A DNA stretch of 64,000 nt from Flavobacterium hungaricum (GCF_015182285.1 NZ_PRDM01000004.1:496001-560000); one strand, 5' to 3'; shown: positions 50,747 to 60,180, numbered from the stretch's first letter. Numbers and translations are program-made. Notes: a model not told the origin generated them from the letters alone.

Positions 50747-52225
50747 TTAATAAGCCTTAGCAAAAAGCACTCTCTTAGTAGAAGGATTCCCTGTAAACAC
50801 ACAGACTCCCGCCTCTTCAACAGCATCTAAAGGAATACAACGAATAGTAGCTTTTGTTAGATCTTTTATCTTCTCTTCAGTCGCAGCTGTTCCGTCCCAA
50901 TGCGCAGACAAAAACCCTCCTTTTCCTTCTAAAACTTCTTTAAACTCCTCAAAATTATCCACTTTAGTAATGTGGGTATCACGATAATTCAAAGCTTTGT
51001 CAAATAAATCTTTTTGAATCTGTTCTAGAAGATCATTAATATAGTTTACAATTCCATCTGCAGCAACTACTTCTTTTGTCAATGTATCACGTCTGGCTAC
51101 TTCAAAAGTTCCATTTTCAAGATCTTTTGGACCAACAGCGATTCTAACAGGAACTCCTTTCAATTCCCATTCAGCAAATTTAAATCCTGGCTTTTGAGTT
51201 GTTCTATCATCAAATTTAACCGAAATCTTAAGTTTTCTCAATTTGGCAGTCAATTCATTAACTGCAGTTGTAATCTGAGCCAATTGTTCGTCTGTTTTAT
51301 GAATAGGAACAATAACCACTTGTATTGGAGCCAAATTTGGAGGCAGCACTAATCCCTGATCATCAGAATGCGTCATAATCAATGCACCCATCAAACGGGT
51401 AGAAACTCCCCATGAGGTCCCCCAAACATGTTCTTGTTTTCCTTCGGCGTTAGCAAATTTCACATCGAAAGCTTTTGCAAAGTTTTGACCTAAAAAGTGA
51501 GATGTCCCAGCCTGAAGCGCTTTTCCGTCTTGCATCAAAGCCTCAATACAATACGTTTCATCAGCACCGGCAAAACGCTCTGATTCGGTTTTAAAACCTC
51601 TCACAACTGGTATTGCCATAAAGTTCTGTGCAAAATCCGCATAAACATTCATCATTTTTTCAGACTCTTCCAATGCTTCCGCTTTTGTAGCATGAGCCGT
51701 ATGCCCTTCCTGCCATAAAAATTCTGCAGTTCTTAAAAAAAGACGCGTACGCATTTCCCATCTCACTACGTTTGCCCATTGATTAATAAGAAGAGGCAAA
51801 TCTCTATACGACTGCACCCATCCTTTGTATGTAGACCAGATAATTGCCTCACTAGTCGGACGCACAATAAGTTCCTCCTCTAATTTTGCATTGGGATCTA
51901 CCATCAATTTACCAGGTCTATCCGGATCATTTTTTAATCTATAATGCGTTACAACGGCACATTCTTTCGCAAATCCTTCTGCATTTTTCTCCTCTGCTTC
52001 AAACATACTCTTAGGTACGAATAAAGGAAAATAGGCGTTTTGATGTCCGGTTTCTTTAAACATTCTATCCAACTCAGCCTGCATTTTTTCCCAAATTGCA
52101 TATCCGTAAGGTTTAATCACCATACATCCTCTAACACCTGAATTTTCGGCTAAATCTGCTTTGACAACCAGTTCATTATACCATTTAGAATAATCTTCTG
52201 ATCTCGTAGTAAGGTTCTTACTCAT
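50747..52225 (-). CDS. proS: Prolyl-tRNA synthetase
   Basis: This 492-residue enzyme charges tRNA-Pro. It is the shorter, eukaryote/archaeal-like form without an editing insertion, as common in Bacteroidota. Class II motifs are visible: V-R-P-T-S-E (motif 2 region precursor), N-V-V-R-W-E-M-R-T-R-L-F-L-R-T-A-E-F-L-W-Q-E-G-H-T-A-H (motif 2) and T-S-W-G-V-S-T-R-L-M-G-A (motif 3), then an anticodon-binding domain from about 290. Confidence 0.98.
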   Translation of the reverse strand: MSKNLTTRSEDYSKWYNELVVKADLAENSGVRGCMVIKPYGYAIWEKMQAELDRMFKETGHQNAYFPLFVPKSMFEAEEKNAEGFAKECAVVTHYRLKNDPDRPGKLMVDPNAKLEEELIVRPTSEAIIWSTYKGWVQSYRDLPLLINQWANVVRWEMRTRLFLRTAEFLWQEGHTAHATKAEALEESEKMMNVYADFAQNFMAIPVVRGFKTESERFAGADETYCIEALMQDGKALQAGTSHFLGQNFAKAFDVKFANAEGKQEHVWGTSWGVSTRLMGALIMTHSDDQGLVLPPNLAPIQVVIVPIHKTDEQLAQITTAVNELTAKLRKLKISVKFDDRTTQKPGFKFAEWELKGVPVRIAVGPKDLENGTFEVARRDTLTKEVVAADGIVNYINDLLEQIQKDLFDKALNYRDTHITKVDNFEEFKEVLEGKGGFLSAHWDGTAATEEKIKDLTKATIRCIPLDAVEEAGVCVFTGNPSTKRVLFAKAY

Positions 52226-52279
52226 ATTATATAGTTTGGCACAAATTTTGTTTTAAATATTTTTAACTAAATAGTTTGA

Positions 52280-52297
52280 CAAAACTAACTATTTTTG
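52280..52297. promoter_or_regulatory. Divergent overlapping -7 boxes for proS and the lipoprotein gene
   Basis: TAGTTTTG on the minus strand (52287-52280) faces proS and TATTTTTG on the plus strand (52290-52297) faces the lipoprotein gene at 52328. Both fit TAnnTTTG. Their closeness suggests the two promoters may compete. Confidence 0.55.
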
Positions 52298-52327
52298 TAA
52301 TGTGCAACAATAAAAAACACCACAGAT

Positions 52328-53359
52328 ATGAAAACTTCCATTTCTCTTCGCCAAAACTCAACTCATTTTTACTTACTAGGATTATTGAGTTTTCTACTAG
52401 CGTCGTGTGGTTCTTACCAAAACAGCTCCTACAGTGACAATGATGGCGTTTATGGTAACTCCCGAAACACTTATGCGCAGAATACTACTGCAAACAACAA
52501 TCAATACAAAGATTATTTTAGATCTTTACAAGACGATGATCAACCGACTGAAATTTTTACAGATGTAGACAATTACTCTAATTACCAAGAAGGAGACAGT
52601 ACACAAACTGCTTCTGTTGGCTACCCTGCTTGGGGAAGCAGTAATTCTGAAGTATCCGTAAATGTTTATTCTGACCCAATGTGGTCAATGGGATTTGGAT
52701 TCGGATCTGCTTACTACGGATGGGGCTATGGCGGTTACTGGGGCTGGGGATACCCAGGCTACTGGGGCGGCTGGGGATATCCAGGCTACTGGGGACCTAC
52801 TTGGGGATATCCAGGATATTGGGGAGGCGGCTACGCTTACAACAACTATAACTATGCTTACGGAAGAAGAGGCGGATCTGCTTATTATGGAAACAGAAAT
52901 TACAACAGCTACAACCGCAATTACACTTCTAGAGGATATGCAAGTAATAGAAACTACACAACCAATAGAGGATATACATCAAACAGAAACTACACCACGA
53001 ACAGAAGTAGTTTTACAACAAATAGAAACTATTCGACCAATAGATCTAACAGCTATACTGATTACAGAAGAAGCTCTAACATAAACAGAACAAGCCCTAC
53101 TTTTACAAATAGAAGCTACAACAACGCTAATTCTAACAACAATAGTTATAGCAACAGAAGATCTTATAACAATAACAATAGCGCAACTACAACAAACAGA
53201 AGCTATAATTATAACAATAATAGCAGCAACAATAATTCGTCAAGAAGCTACTCTCCTAGCCCATCTCGATCAATGAACAGCAGCGGTGGCAGCATGAGAT
53301 CGTCAGGCGGAGGCGGCGGCGGAGGCGGAATGAGATCTGGCGGAGGCGGAAGAAGATAA
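52328..53359 (+). CDS. Low-complexity lipoprotein rich in Gly/Trp/Tyr and Asn/Arg/Thr
   Basis: This 343-residue protein has a lipobox L-A-S-C (lipid Cys about 27). After an acidic linker, residues 120-180 are G-Y-W-G repeats (G-Y-P-G-Y-W-G-G-W and the like). From about 185 to 310 come N-R-N-Y-T-T-N-R-G-Y-T-S-type repeats, and the end is Ser/Gly-rich with G-G-G-G runs. I recognise no enzyme domain. It is likely a surface-anchored, intrinsically disordered or self-associating protein. Repeats at the DNA level could vary in number. Confidence 0.85.
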   Translation: MKTSISLRQNSTHFYLLGLLSFLLASCGSYQNSSYSDNDGVYGNSRNTYAQNTTANNNQYKDYFRSLQDDDQPTEIFTDVDNYSNYQEGDSTQTASVGYPAWGSSNSEVSVNVYSDPMWSMGFGFGSAYYGWGYGGYWGWGYPGYWGGWGYPGYWGPTWGYPGYWGGGYAYNNYNYAYGRRGGSAYYGNRNYNSYNRNYTSRGYASNRNYTTNRGYTSNRNYTTNRSSFTTNRNYSTNRSNSYTDYRRSSNINRTSPTFTNRSYNNANSNNNSYSNRRSYNNNNSATTTNRSYNYNNNSSNNNSSRSYSPSPSRSMNSSGGSMRSSGGGGGGGGMRSGGGGRR

Positions 53360-53403
53360 TCTTCGCCTTCATCAATCAAAAATTCACCTAAAAAATTATC
53401 CAA

Positions 53404-54921
53404 ATGAAAAAAATACTTTTCCTACTTGCAACAGGACTAACTGTCAGCGTCTCACATTCTCAACAGGTTCCAGATGCAGTTCGCTTTGCACAAGACAACA
53501 TAACCGGAACTGCGCGATTTAGAGCTATGAGCGGTGCGTTTGGCGCAGTTGGAGGCGATTTGTCTGCCACTACAGTCAATCCTGCTGGTTCTGCCATTTT
53601 CAACAACAATCAGGTTGGCATCACCTTAAGCAATCAAAACATAGCAAATGATTCCCAATATTTTAATGGCAATCCTACCACAAGCAAAGAAAATTCTTTT
53701 ATTCTAAATCAAGCTGGAGGTGTTTTTGTTTTTAAAAATGGAAACTCAAATAAGGGCTGGAACAAGATTACGATTGGAGCGAATTATGAGAACACTAACA
53801 ATTTCAACAGCAATACTTTTTCTATAGGAGACAATCCAAACAATTCTGTAGCCAATTATTTTCTTGCTTATGCAAATGGCATCCCATTAGGCGATATAAA
53901 AAATATTGATTACAGAAATCAATATTACAATGAGCAACAAGCTTATTTTGGCTACGAGGGCTATATAATTAATCCTGTAAATCCTTCAGATAACAGCAAC
54001 ACCATATACACATCAAATGTACCTGCCTTATCTCCAGGCCAAGCTTATTATCAAGAAAACAGCGTTAATGAAAGAGGCTACAACAGTAAAATAAGTTTTA
54101 ACATTGCAACATCATATAATGATCGCATTTACTTTGGAGCAAATTTAAACGTACACGTAACCGATTACAGAAGAACAAGCAGTTTTTACGAATTCAACAG
54201 AGAACCTCTTACACCAAACGCAACTATTTCCGATATAACATTCAATAATGATTTATATACATACGGAAATGGGTTCTCTTTTCAATTAGGAACAATAGCT
54301 AAAGTTACAGAAGCATTCAGACTTGGATTAGCTTATGAATCAAATACTTGGTACGAATTATACGATGAACTTTCTCAAAGTGTATATACCACAACACAAA
54401 ACAATGCAGATGAAACATTTTATAATAATGTGAACCCTAATATTATTAATGTTTATGAACGATATACTTTACAGACTCCTGGAAAAGTGACTTTTAGTGC
54501 TGCGTATGTTTTTGGAAAAAGCGGTTTAATCAGTATTGACTATGCTATTAAAGATTACAGCAATGCTAAATTCAAACCAACTAATGATCCAGATTTTACA
54601 AATACCAATCAAGATATAAGCAATCAGCTAACCAATAATGGTGAATTGAGAGTGGGTGCAGAATACAAAATAAACAGATTAAGTCTAAGAGGCGGTTACC
54701 GATTTGAAGGAAGTCCTTATAAAAACGGAACTACAATTGGGGACACCAACAGTTTTTCTGGAGGTTTGGGTTACAATTTTGGAGGCACAAAGCTTGATTT
54801 AGCCTATTCTTATTTAGAAAGAAAATCAAATCAAGGATTTTTCACCAAAGGATTCACAGATGGAGCTAACATTACTTCGAGACTTAATAATGTTTCTCTA
54901 ACTTTATTATTTGAATTGTAA
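53404..54921 (+). CDS. FadL/OmpP1/TodX-like outer membrane transport protein
   Basis: This 505-residue protein has a signal peptide ending at S-H-S-Q-Q and the family's N-terminal region G-T-A-R-F-R-A-M-S-G-A-F-G-A-V-G-G-D-L-S-A-T-T-V-N-P-A-G-S-A-I-F, then a beta-barrel ending V-S-L-T-L-L-F-E-L. FadL-type channels take up hydrophobic compounds such as fatty acids. It starts 44 bases after the lipoprotein gene and may share its transcript. Confidence 0.92.
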   Translation: MKKILFLLATGLTVSVSHSQQVPDAVRFAQDNITGTARFRAMSGAFGAVGGDLSATTVNPAGSAIFNNNQVGITLSNQNIANDSQYFNGNPTTSKENSFILNQAGGVFVFKNGNSNKGWNKITIGANYENTNNFNSNTFSIGDNPNNSVANYFLAYANGIPLGDIKNIDYRNQYYNEQQAYFGYEGYIINPVNPSDNSNTIYTSNVPALSPGQAYYQENSVNERGYNSKISFNIATSYNDRIYFGANLNVHVTDYRRTSSFYEFNREPLTPNATISDITFNNDLYTYGNGFSFQLGTIAKVTEAFRLGLAYESNTWYELYDELSQSVYTTTQNNADETFYNNVNPNIINVYERYTLQTPGKVTFSAAYVFGKSGLISIDYAIKDYSNAKFKPTNDPDFTNTNQDISNQLTNNGELRVGAEYKINRLSLRGGYRFEGSPYKNGTTIGDTNSFSGGLGYNFGGTKLDLAYSYLERKSNQGFFTKGFTDGANITSRLNNVSLTLLFEL

Positions 54922-54943
54922 TTAAAACATAATAGATGAATGT

Positions 54944-54979
54944 AAATTTCCGTCAGGTTTTTCTTGGCGGATTTTTTTT
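54944..54979 (+). terminator. Terminator after the FadL-like gene
   Basis: TCCGTCA pairs with TGGCGGA (one wobble) around a nine-base loop and is followed by eight or nine T. Confidence 0.8.
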
Positions 54980-55092
54980 ATCCAGACGCAATAGTATTTT
55001 TTCAATCCCTAAACAGAAACAAACCAAGAACTTTGCTTCATAAAAAACACCTAAAAGCAATGAAAACTAGTGCTGTTTGAATAAAAAAAGTG

Positions 55093-55100
55093 TAATTTTG
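55093..55100 (+). promoter_or_regulatory. -7 promoter box for rimO
   Basis: TAATTTTG, 19 bases before the ATG at 55120. A TTTG upstream is too close (13 bases) to be a good -33 element. Confidence 0.55.
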
Positions 55101-55119
55101 CACTCCAATTTATAAAAGT

Positions 55120-56433
55120 ATGAGAACCAAGTCTTTAAAAAAGAATAAAATCAACGTAATCACTCTTGGGTGTTCAAAAAATGTTTATGACAGCGAAGTC
55201 CTTATGGGACAGCTTCGAGCTAGTGGAAAAGAAGTTGAACATGAAGCTCCGGCTGAAAAAGAAGGAAATATTATTGTAATTAACACTTGTGGTTTTATTG
55301 ATAACGCCAAAGCAGAATCTGTGAATATGATTCTGGAATACGCTGATAAAAAAGACAGAGGTTTAGTAGATAAAGTTTTCGTTACCGGATGTTTATCTGA
55401 GCGTTACAGACCAGATTTAGAAAAAGAAATTCCGAATGTTGACCAATATTTCGGAACAACCGAATTACCTCAATTATTAAAAGCATTAGGAGCTGATTAT
55501 AAGCATGAATTACTAGGAGAACGTTTAACTACGACTCCAAAAAATTATGCTTATTTAAAAATTGCAGAAGGATGTGACCGTCCGTGCAGTTTCTGCGCCA
55601 TTCCATTAATGAGAGGATCACATGTTTCGCAACCAATTGAAAAATTAGTAAAAGAAGCTGAAGGCCTTGCTAAAAACGGTGTAAAAGAATTGATCTTGAT
55701 TGCTCAAGACTTAACTTATTATGGTCTTGATTTATACAAAAAGAGAAATCTTGGCGAACTTCTAGAAGCTTTGGTAAAAGTAGAAGGAATCGAATGGATT
55801 CGTTTGCATTACGCTTTTCCAACTGGATTTCCAATGGATGTTTTGGAAATTATGAAACGCGAACCAAAAATCTGTAACTATATTGATATTCCGTTACAGC
55901 ATATTTCGGACTCAATCTTAAAATCGATGCGCCGTGGTACTACACAGGCAAAAACCACTCAATTATTAAAAGACTTTAGAGCCTCAGTTCCTGGAATGGC
56001 AATTAGAACCACTTTAATTGTTGGTTATCCTGGAGAAACTCAAGAAGATTTTGAAATTTTGAAGGATTTCGTTCAGGAAATGAAATTTGACAGAATGGGA
56101 TGTTTTGCTTATTCTCATGAAGAAAACACACATGCTTACTTACTTGAAGATGATGTTCCAGACGATGTAAAACAAGCAAGAGCAAATGAAATTATGGAAC
56201 TGCAATCTCAAATTTCATGGGATTTGAACCAAGAAAAAGTAGGCAAAACTTTTAAATGTATTATCGACAGAAAAGAAGGTGCGCATTTTGTTGGAAGAAC
56301 CGAATTTGACAGTCCAGATGTTGATAACGAGGTTTTAATTGATGCTTCTAAGCATTATGTTAAAACAGGAGATTTTGTTAATATAAAAATAATTGAAGCA
56401 ACAGAATTTGATTTATACGGAGAACCTGCTTAA
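55120..56433 (+). CDS. rimO: Ribosomal protein S12 methylthiotransferase
   Basis: This 437-residue radical SAM enzyme adds a methylthio group to an Asp of ribosomal protein S12. It has the N-terminal UPF0004 domain with T-L-G-C-S-K-N and N-T-C-G-F cysteines for the second cluster, the radical SAM motif C-D-R-P-C-S-F-C, and a C-terminal TRAM domain. I-P-L-M-R-G and R-R-G-T-T are RimO/MiaB marks; overall it fits RimO. Confidence 0.97.
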   Translation: MRTKSLKKNKINVITLGCSKNVYDSEVLMGQLRASGKEVEHEAPAEKEGNIIVINTCGFIDNAKAESVNMILEYADKKDRGLVDKVFVTGCLSERYRPDLEKEIPNVDQYFGTTELPQLLKALGADYKHELLGERLTTTPKNYAYLKIAEGCDRPCSFCAIPLMRGSHVSQPIEKLVKEAEGLAKNGVKELILIAQDLTYYGLDLYKKRNLGELLEALVKVEGIEWIRLHYAFPTGFPMDVLEIMKREPKICNYIDIPLQHISDSILKSMRRGTTQAKTTQLLKDFRASVPGMAIRTTLIVGYPGETQEDFEILKDFVQEMKFDRMGCFAYSHEENTHAYLLEDDVPDDVKQARANEIMELQSQISWDLNQEKVGKTFKCIIDRKEGAHFVGRTEFDSPDVDNEVLIDASKHYVKTGDFVNIKIIEATEFDLYGEPA

Positions 56434-56474
56434 ATTTACACTGAACATTTTTTACTATTGCTAAAAATAATTTT

Positions 56475-57029
56475 ATGAAACCAATCCAGACTTTATTTAT
56501 TATAGCTTTTGGCTTTTTCTGTTTTACTACAGCATCTGCACAATACGGAAACGGCTACAACAATGGCTATGGCGGAGGAGGTTACGGCAGAGGCGGCGGA
56601 ATGGGAATGGACAGAAGTATGATGGGAGGCCCGCAAGGAAACACCAGCAAACCTAAAGAAGTCCCTGCTGAGGAAACTGCAGCTCAACTAGTAGAACAAA
56701 TGAAACCTGAAGTTAATCTTGATGAACTTCAAGCAATTGCGATTACAAATGTATTAGCGGACAGCATGAGAGAGCAAGGTGTTTTGTTAAAAAACGAAAG
56801 CAGCAGCCAGGATCAAAAAATCGAACAGATAAAAGCCCTGAGAGAAAGCACTAATAAAAAAATCACTGCGTTTCTAACTCCAGACCAAGTAGTAAAATAC
56901 ACTGCCTTTATGGATAATTTCAAAGAAATTAAGAAACCAAAATCTAAAAAGAAAAAAGAAAAAGAATCTAAAGAATCTAAGGAGTCTAAAGAAACTAAAG
57001 AAAACACAGATACGAAAACGGACCAATAA
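56475..57029 (+). CDS. Exported Gly-rich protein with a Lys/Glu/Ser tail
   Basis: This 184-residue protein has a signal peptide ending at A-S-A-Q-Y, a Gly/Tyr/Met-rich stretch (25-55), a helical middle (65-150) that resembles the Spy/LTXXQ helical hairpin without a clear LTxxQ motif (L-T-P-D-Q-V-V is close), and a highly charged tail of K-E-S-K-E-S repeats. It is probably periplasmic. The name Spy-like would be tentative. Confidence 0.75.
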   Translation: MKPIQTLFIIAFGFFCFTTASAQYGNGYNNGYGGGGYGRGGGMGMDRSMMGGPQGNTSKPKEVPAEETAAQLVEQMKPEVNLDELQAIAITNVLADSMREQGVLLKNESSSQDQKIEQIKALRESTNKKITAFLTPDQVVKYTAFMDNFKEIKKPKSKKKKEKESKESKESKETKENTDTKTDQ

Positions 57030-57060
57030 ACCGTTTTAATAGTATCTTAAATACTTAATT

Positions 57061-57966
57061 ATGACAAAAAAGATTTTTTGTTATCTGATCCTAGCTGTAT
57101 TCATCTGCTCTTGTTCTACCAATCCGTATAAAACGACAGAGAAAGCATATGACCAGCAGCTTAAAACTCTGGAAAACCAAATTACAAGCAAAGATCCGCA
57201 GCAGATACCTGGTGTAAATCCTCTTGTGATTGACACTTCGTACGCACAGCAGCTTGGCATCATAAAAGATACTTTATCTAAAACGGGTTCAACCGCTTTA
57301 TTAAATGGAATCAGTACAGAATGGGTTGGAACCGTTAATTTCAACCTGAGAAAACCAAGTTTTGTTATTATTCATCATACTGCACAAGATTCGCTGCAAC
57401 AGACTATTAATACTTTTACTAAGACCAAAACCCAGGTAAGTGCGCATTATGTAATTTCTGAAAATGGAAAAGTTGTTCAGATGCTGAATGATTACTTAAG
57501 AGCATGGCACGCAGGAAATTCGACTTGGGGAAAAGCAACCGATTTAAACTCCAGCTCTATCGGAATTGAATTGGATAACAATGGTTTTAAACCTTTTACA
57601 GAAGCTCAAATTGCAAGTCTGGTTGCCCTTTTAACCAAACTAAAGAAAGATTACAACATTCCGACACAGAACTTTTTAGGTCATGCCGATATTGCTCCAG
57701 GAAGAAAACAAGACCCAAGCGCTTTATTTCCTTGGAAGACATTAGCAGAAAAAGGATTTGGGATATGGCCGGATGAAATCCTGGAACCTGCCCCATTTGA
57801 TTTTAAAATTGAACCAGCACTTCGAATTATAGGTTATAATACCAAAAATTTAACAGCTGCAATTCAAGCTTTTAAACTGCATTACATACAAACAGACGCA
57901 ACCTCAACTTTGGATAGAAAAACAATAGATACTATTTATTCTATTTTTAAAAAACAGGTTCAATAA
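57061..57966 (+). CDS. N-acetylmuramoyl-L-alanine amidase lipoprotein (Amidase_2)
   Basis: This 301-residue protein has a lipobox with lipid Cys about residue 18 and an Amidase_2 (PGRP-type) catalytic domain at about 95-230. Zinc ligands appear as H in V-I-I-H-H-T-A, H in L-G-H-A-D-I-A-P-G-R-K, and the acidic D in K-Q-D-P. The enzyme cuts the bond between muramic acid and the stem peptide, in cell wall turnover or recycling. It starts 31 bases after the Gly-rich gene. Confidence 0.94.
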   Translation: MTKKIFCYLILAVFICSCSTNPYKTTEKAYDQQLKTLENQITSKDPQQIPGVNPLVIDTSYAQQLGIIKDTLSKTGSTALLNGISTEWVGTVNFNLRKPSFVIIHHTAQDSLQQTINTFTKTKTQVSAHYVISENGKVVQMLNDYLRAWHAGNSTWGKATDLNSSSIGIELDNNGFKPFTEAQIASLVALLTKLKKDYNIPTQNFLGHADIAPGRKQDPSALFPWKTLAEKGFGIWPDEILEPAPFDFKIEPALRIIGYNTKNLTAAIQAFKLHYIQTDATSTLDRKTIDTIYSIFKKQVQ

Positions 57967-57976
57967 TAGGTTTATC

Positions 57977-58035
57977 TAACCGCAAAGATTTACATAGAGT
58001 TCGCAAGGCAATTTAACGATAGCTTTGCGAACTTT
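57977..58035. repeat. Dispersed CGCAAAG/CTTTGCG inverted repeat
   Basis: AACCGCAAAG and GAGTTCGCAAGGC face AGCTTTGCGAAC. It follows the amidase stop by 11 bases and may act as its terminator. Confidence 0.65.
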
Positions 58036-58114
58036 TCATTTTAAGCTGAGTCAGAATACTTTTTACGATTTTTTTTATACTCATCATTGTTTCGCGCAGG
58101 TTTAAATGATCTAA

Positions 58115-58147
58115 GCAGATTATAATAATTCATATCAAAAAATCTGC
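58115..58147. repeat. Short inverted repeat GCAGATT / AATCTGC
   Basis: GCAGATT (58115-58121) and AATCTGC (58141-58147) are the same words as in the element at 296-374. Confidence 0.45.
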
Positions 58148-58292
58148 AGAATCTATGTCTATGATTAAATCTAAAGGCATCAAGGAATTTGATATTTTCC
58201 GTTTTAGATGGACAACTATTTAGGTTTAATTTTTATTGCTGCAGCTTACAAGATTAAGACTCTCCCTCGTTAACTTCAAAATCCTATCATCT

Positions 58293-58467
58293 AACTCCTA
58301 GCATTTAAGTCCTAACCCTTAACCCTTAACCCTTAACCCTTAACCCTTAACCCTTAACCCTTAACTTCTAACTTCTAACTCTTAACCCCTAACTCTTAAC
58401 CCCTAACTCTTAACCCCTAACTCTTAAGCCCTAACTCTTAAGCCCTAACTCCTAACACTTAACTCCC
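58293..58467. repeat. Telomere-like tandem array of 25 heptamers
   Basis: The bases read in unbroken 7-base phase. Seven perfect AACCCTT units occupy 58314-58362, flanked by variants AACTTCT, AACTCTT, AACCCCT, AAGCCCT, AACTCCT and AACACTT. In the right part AACTCTT alternates with AACCCCT or AAGCCCT, giving a 14-base higher-order repeat. The complementary strand is G-rich (AAGGGTT). It lies between convergent genes; no reading frame is present. Confidence 0.92.
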
Positions 58468-58487
58468 ACCTCCCAAATCCCAATCCT

Positions 58488-58532
58488 AAAAAAATAAAAA
58501 AGCTGCCAAAACATTAATATGTTTCGACAGCT
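58488..58532 (-). terminator. Terminator of the BBP2-type porin gene
   Basis: On the minus strand AGCTGTCGAAACAT pairs with ATGTTTTGGCAGCT through two wobbles, followed by a long T run. Confidence 0.8.
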
Positions 58533-58565
58533 CCAAAAAAAAAAAAAAAATATCAATCTTTATCT

Positions 58566-59636
58566 CTAGAAAGAGTATGTTGTAGCAATTAAACCGTAGA
58601 AACTTCCTCCTGTCGGCAACGCATCTTTATCTAAGAAAATATCATTTGATGCAGCATCGTATCGTAACTCCGGAATTATCGTAAGTTTTCCAACTTTGTA
58701 ATTTAAAGACACTGTATTTGCAAATACATTAGATCCTGTCAATGTTCCTAAACTTGGCGCAGCATCTTTAGCATCAAAATATTCTATTCTATAAGCCAAA
58801 AGCAATGACGGGCTAAATGAATAATTAGCGTATCCTACGATTGAATACCAATCACCATCTAAAGTACTGTCAAAATCATTTTTAGTTTTGGCATAAGTAG
58901 CATTAAATCCTAAAGCAAAAGCATCGTTTATCGTTTTAGAAGCTACAAAATCGATTTGTGTCTTATTTTCATCAGATGCAGGGTTACTGCTTCCTGATGT
59001 AAAATTCAAATAAGCGCTTCCGGTTTCACCAATATAACCTACTTGTCCGATATAGGTCTTTTGAGAAGAGCCTGCATCCATCGCAGATTTAAAATCAGTA
59101 GGATTTGTGATTCCAAACATGGCCGTAAATTTACCTGAGGTATACTGTGCTTTTACTCCAGTATTAAAGAATGGTCCGTACGAGAAAGCATAAGACATAC
59201 TGTAGTTTTTATTATCCACAGCATCTAAGACTTCATATCCGATATGGGTTCCGAAACTACCCACTACCACTTTAAATTTCTCAGTTAAATTATAAGTAAA
59301 GAACAATTGTTTAATTAAAAATTTTGCGTTAATATCTTTATCTGTTGTTTCATTATAGGAAAATTCCCCTGCTCTTTTTCCGAATCCTAAGTCTACGAAA
59401 ACAGAGGCTTTCCCAAAAGTATGACCTGCCTCAATGGATGCCATCCCTAGTTCGAATGAATCTTGTGAGTTGGTAAAGCTCGTCAATCCATTCATTTGTT
59501 TAGAAAAATCATATTTATAGTACGCATCTGCAGACCCTCCCCAAGTGGTTGCCGGCGGAGCCGTGGTTTCTTCCTCTTGGGCAAAAGCAAACGAACTTGT
59601 TAACATTGCGGCTAAAATGTGAAATACTTTTTTCAT
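58566..59636 (-). CDS. Outer membrane beta-barrel porin (BBP2 type)
   Basis: This 356-residue protein has a signal peptide ending at F-A-F-A-Q and a beta-barrel with alternating strands throughout, ending Y-G-L-I-A-T-T-Y-S-F. The N-terminal W-G-G-S-A-D-A-Y-Y-K-Y-D-F and E-A-G-H-T-F-G-K-A-S-V-F-V-D-L-G-F-G fit the putative beta-barrel porin-2 family. It is a single gene with a long upstream region. The substrate is unknown. Confidence 0.87.
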   Translation of the reverse strand: MKKVFHILAAMLTSSFAFAQEEETTAPPATTWGGSADAYYKYDFSKQMNGLTSFTNSQDSFELGMASIEAGHTFGKASVFVDLGFGKRAGEFSYNETTDKDINAKFLIKQLFFTYNLTEKFKVVVGSFGTHIGYEVLDAVDNKNYSMSYAFSYGPFFNTGVKAQYTSGKFTAMFGITNPTDFKSAMDAGSSQKTYIGQVGYIGETGSAYLNFTSGSSNPASDENKTQIDFVASKTINDAFALGFNATYAKTKNDFDSTLDGDWYSIVGYANYSFSPSLLLAYRIEYFDAKDAAPSLGTLTGSNVFANTVSLNYKVGKLTIIPELRYDAASNDIFLDKDALPTGGSFYGLIATTYSF

Positions 59637-60004
59637 GGTTAAAATTGGTTTTTAGTTATTAATTGATTCTGGTTAGTTAATCTTTTATATATCTATTTTA
59701 ATAGTATAAGTCATTTCTAAAACCTTTTTATGCGCCTTTAAACATCTTCATTTTCATTAGCGAATTTATTAACTTTTGCATCAGTAGAACAATGCAGAAG
59801 TATTTTTTTGACGTTTTAGACGAAGAATTACGGATTACAAAAATTAATCTTCCAATAATCGTTATTTGATATTATTCGATATTTCTTTTTGAAAATTCAA
59901 CAACCAAAAAACCCTTTCAAACTATCCTAAAAACATGTTTTACAAATAACAACCACCAAAAAATACAATAATACTTATATTTTCATCATTCAAAAACAAC
60001 ATAC

Positions 60005-60022
60005 CCCCTAAAATTTTAGGGG
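60005..60022. promoter_or_regulatory. Perfect 18-base palindrome, possible operator
   Basis: CCCCTAAAATTTTAGGGG is a perfect palindrome in the 544-base region between the porin start (59636) and the GH5 terminator. It lies about 370 bases upstream of the porin. I see nothing else recognisable in 59637-60180, which is AT-rich. Confidence 0.45.
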
Positions 60023-60180
60023 TAGTAAAAATTTAATAAAAAATTAAAATACTAAAACAGTTTAGACAATTGATAATCCCTCAAAACTCATCCCTGTTAT
60101 AATTCCTACAAAAACACCCATACAAAATACCTTTTTATAACCAATCTTAACTTTCATTTTGAACAAAAAAATCGAAACAT

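Noticed and set aside
52662..53084. Plus-strand 140-codon frame inside the Tyr/Asn-rich lipoprotein gene
   Set aside because: It is a shifted reading of the tandem repeats, rich in Thr-Ile-Glu by translation of the same units; the lipoprotein frame has a signal peptide and promoter.
58293..58467. Telomere-like array taken as a chromosome or replicon end, or as contamination
   Set aside because: The flanking genes on both sides are typical of the same genome and the sequence continues normally, so it is an internal intergenic array.
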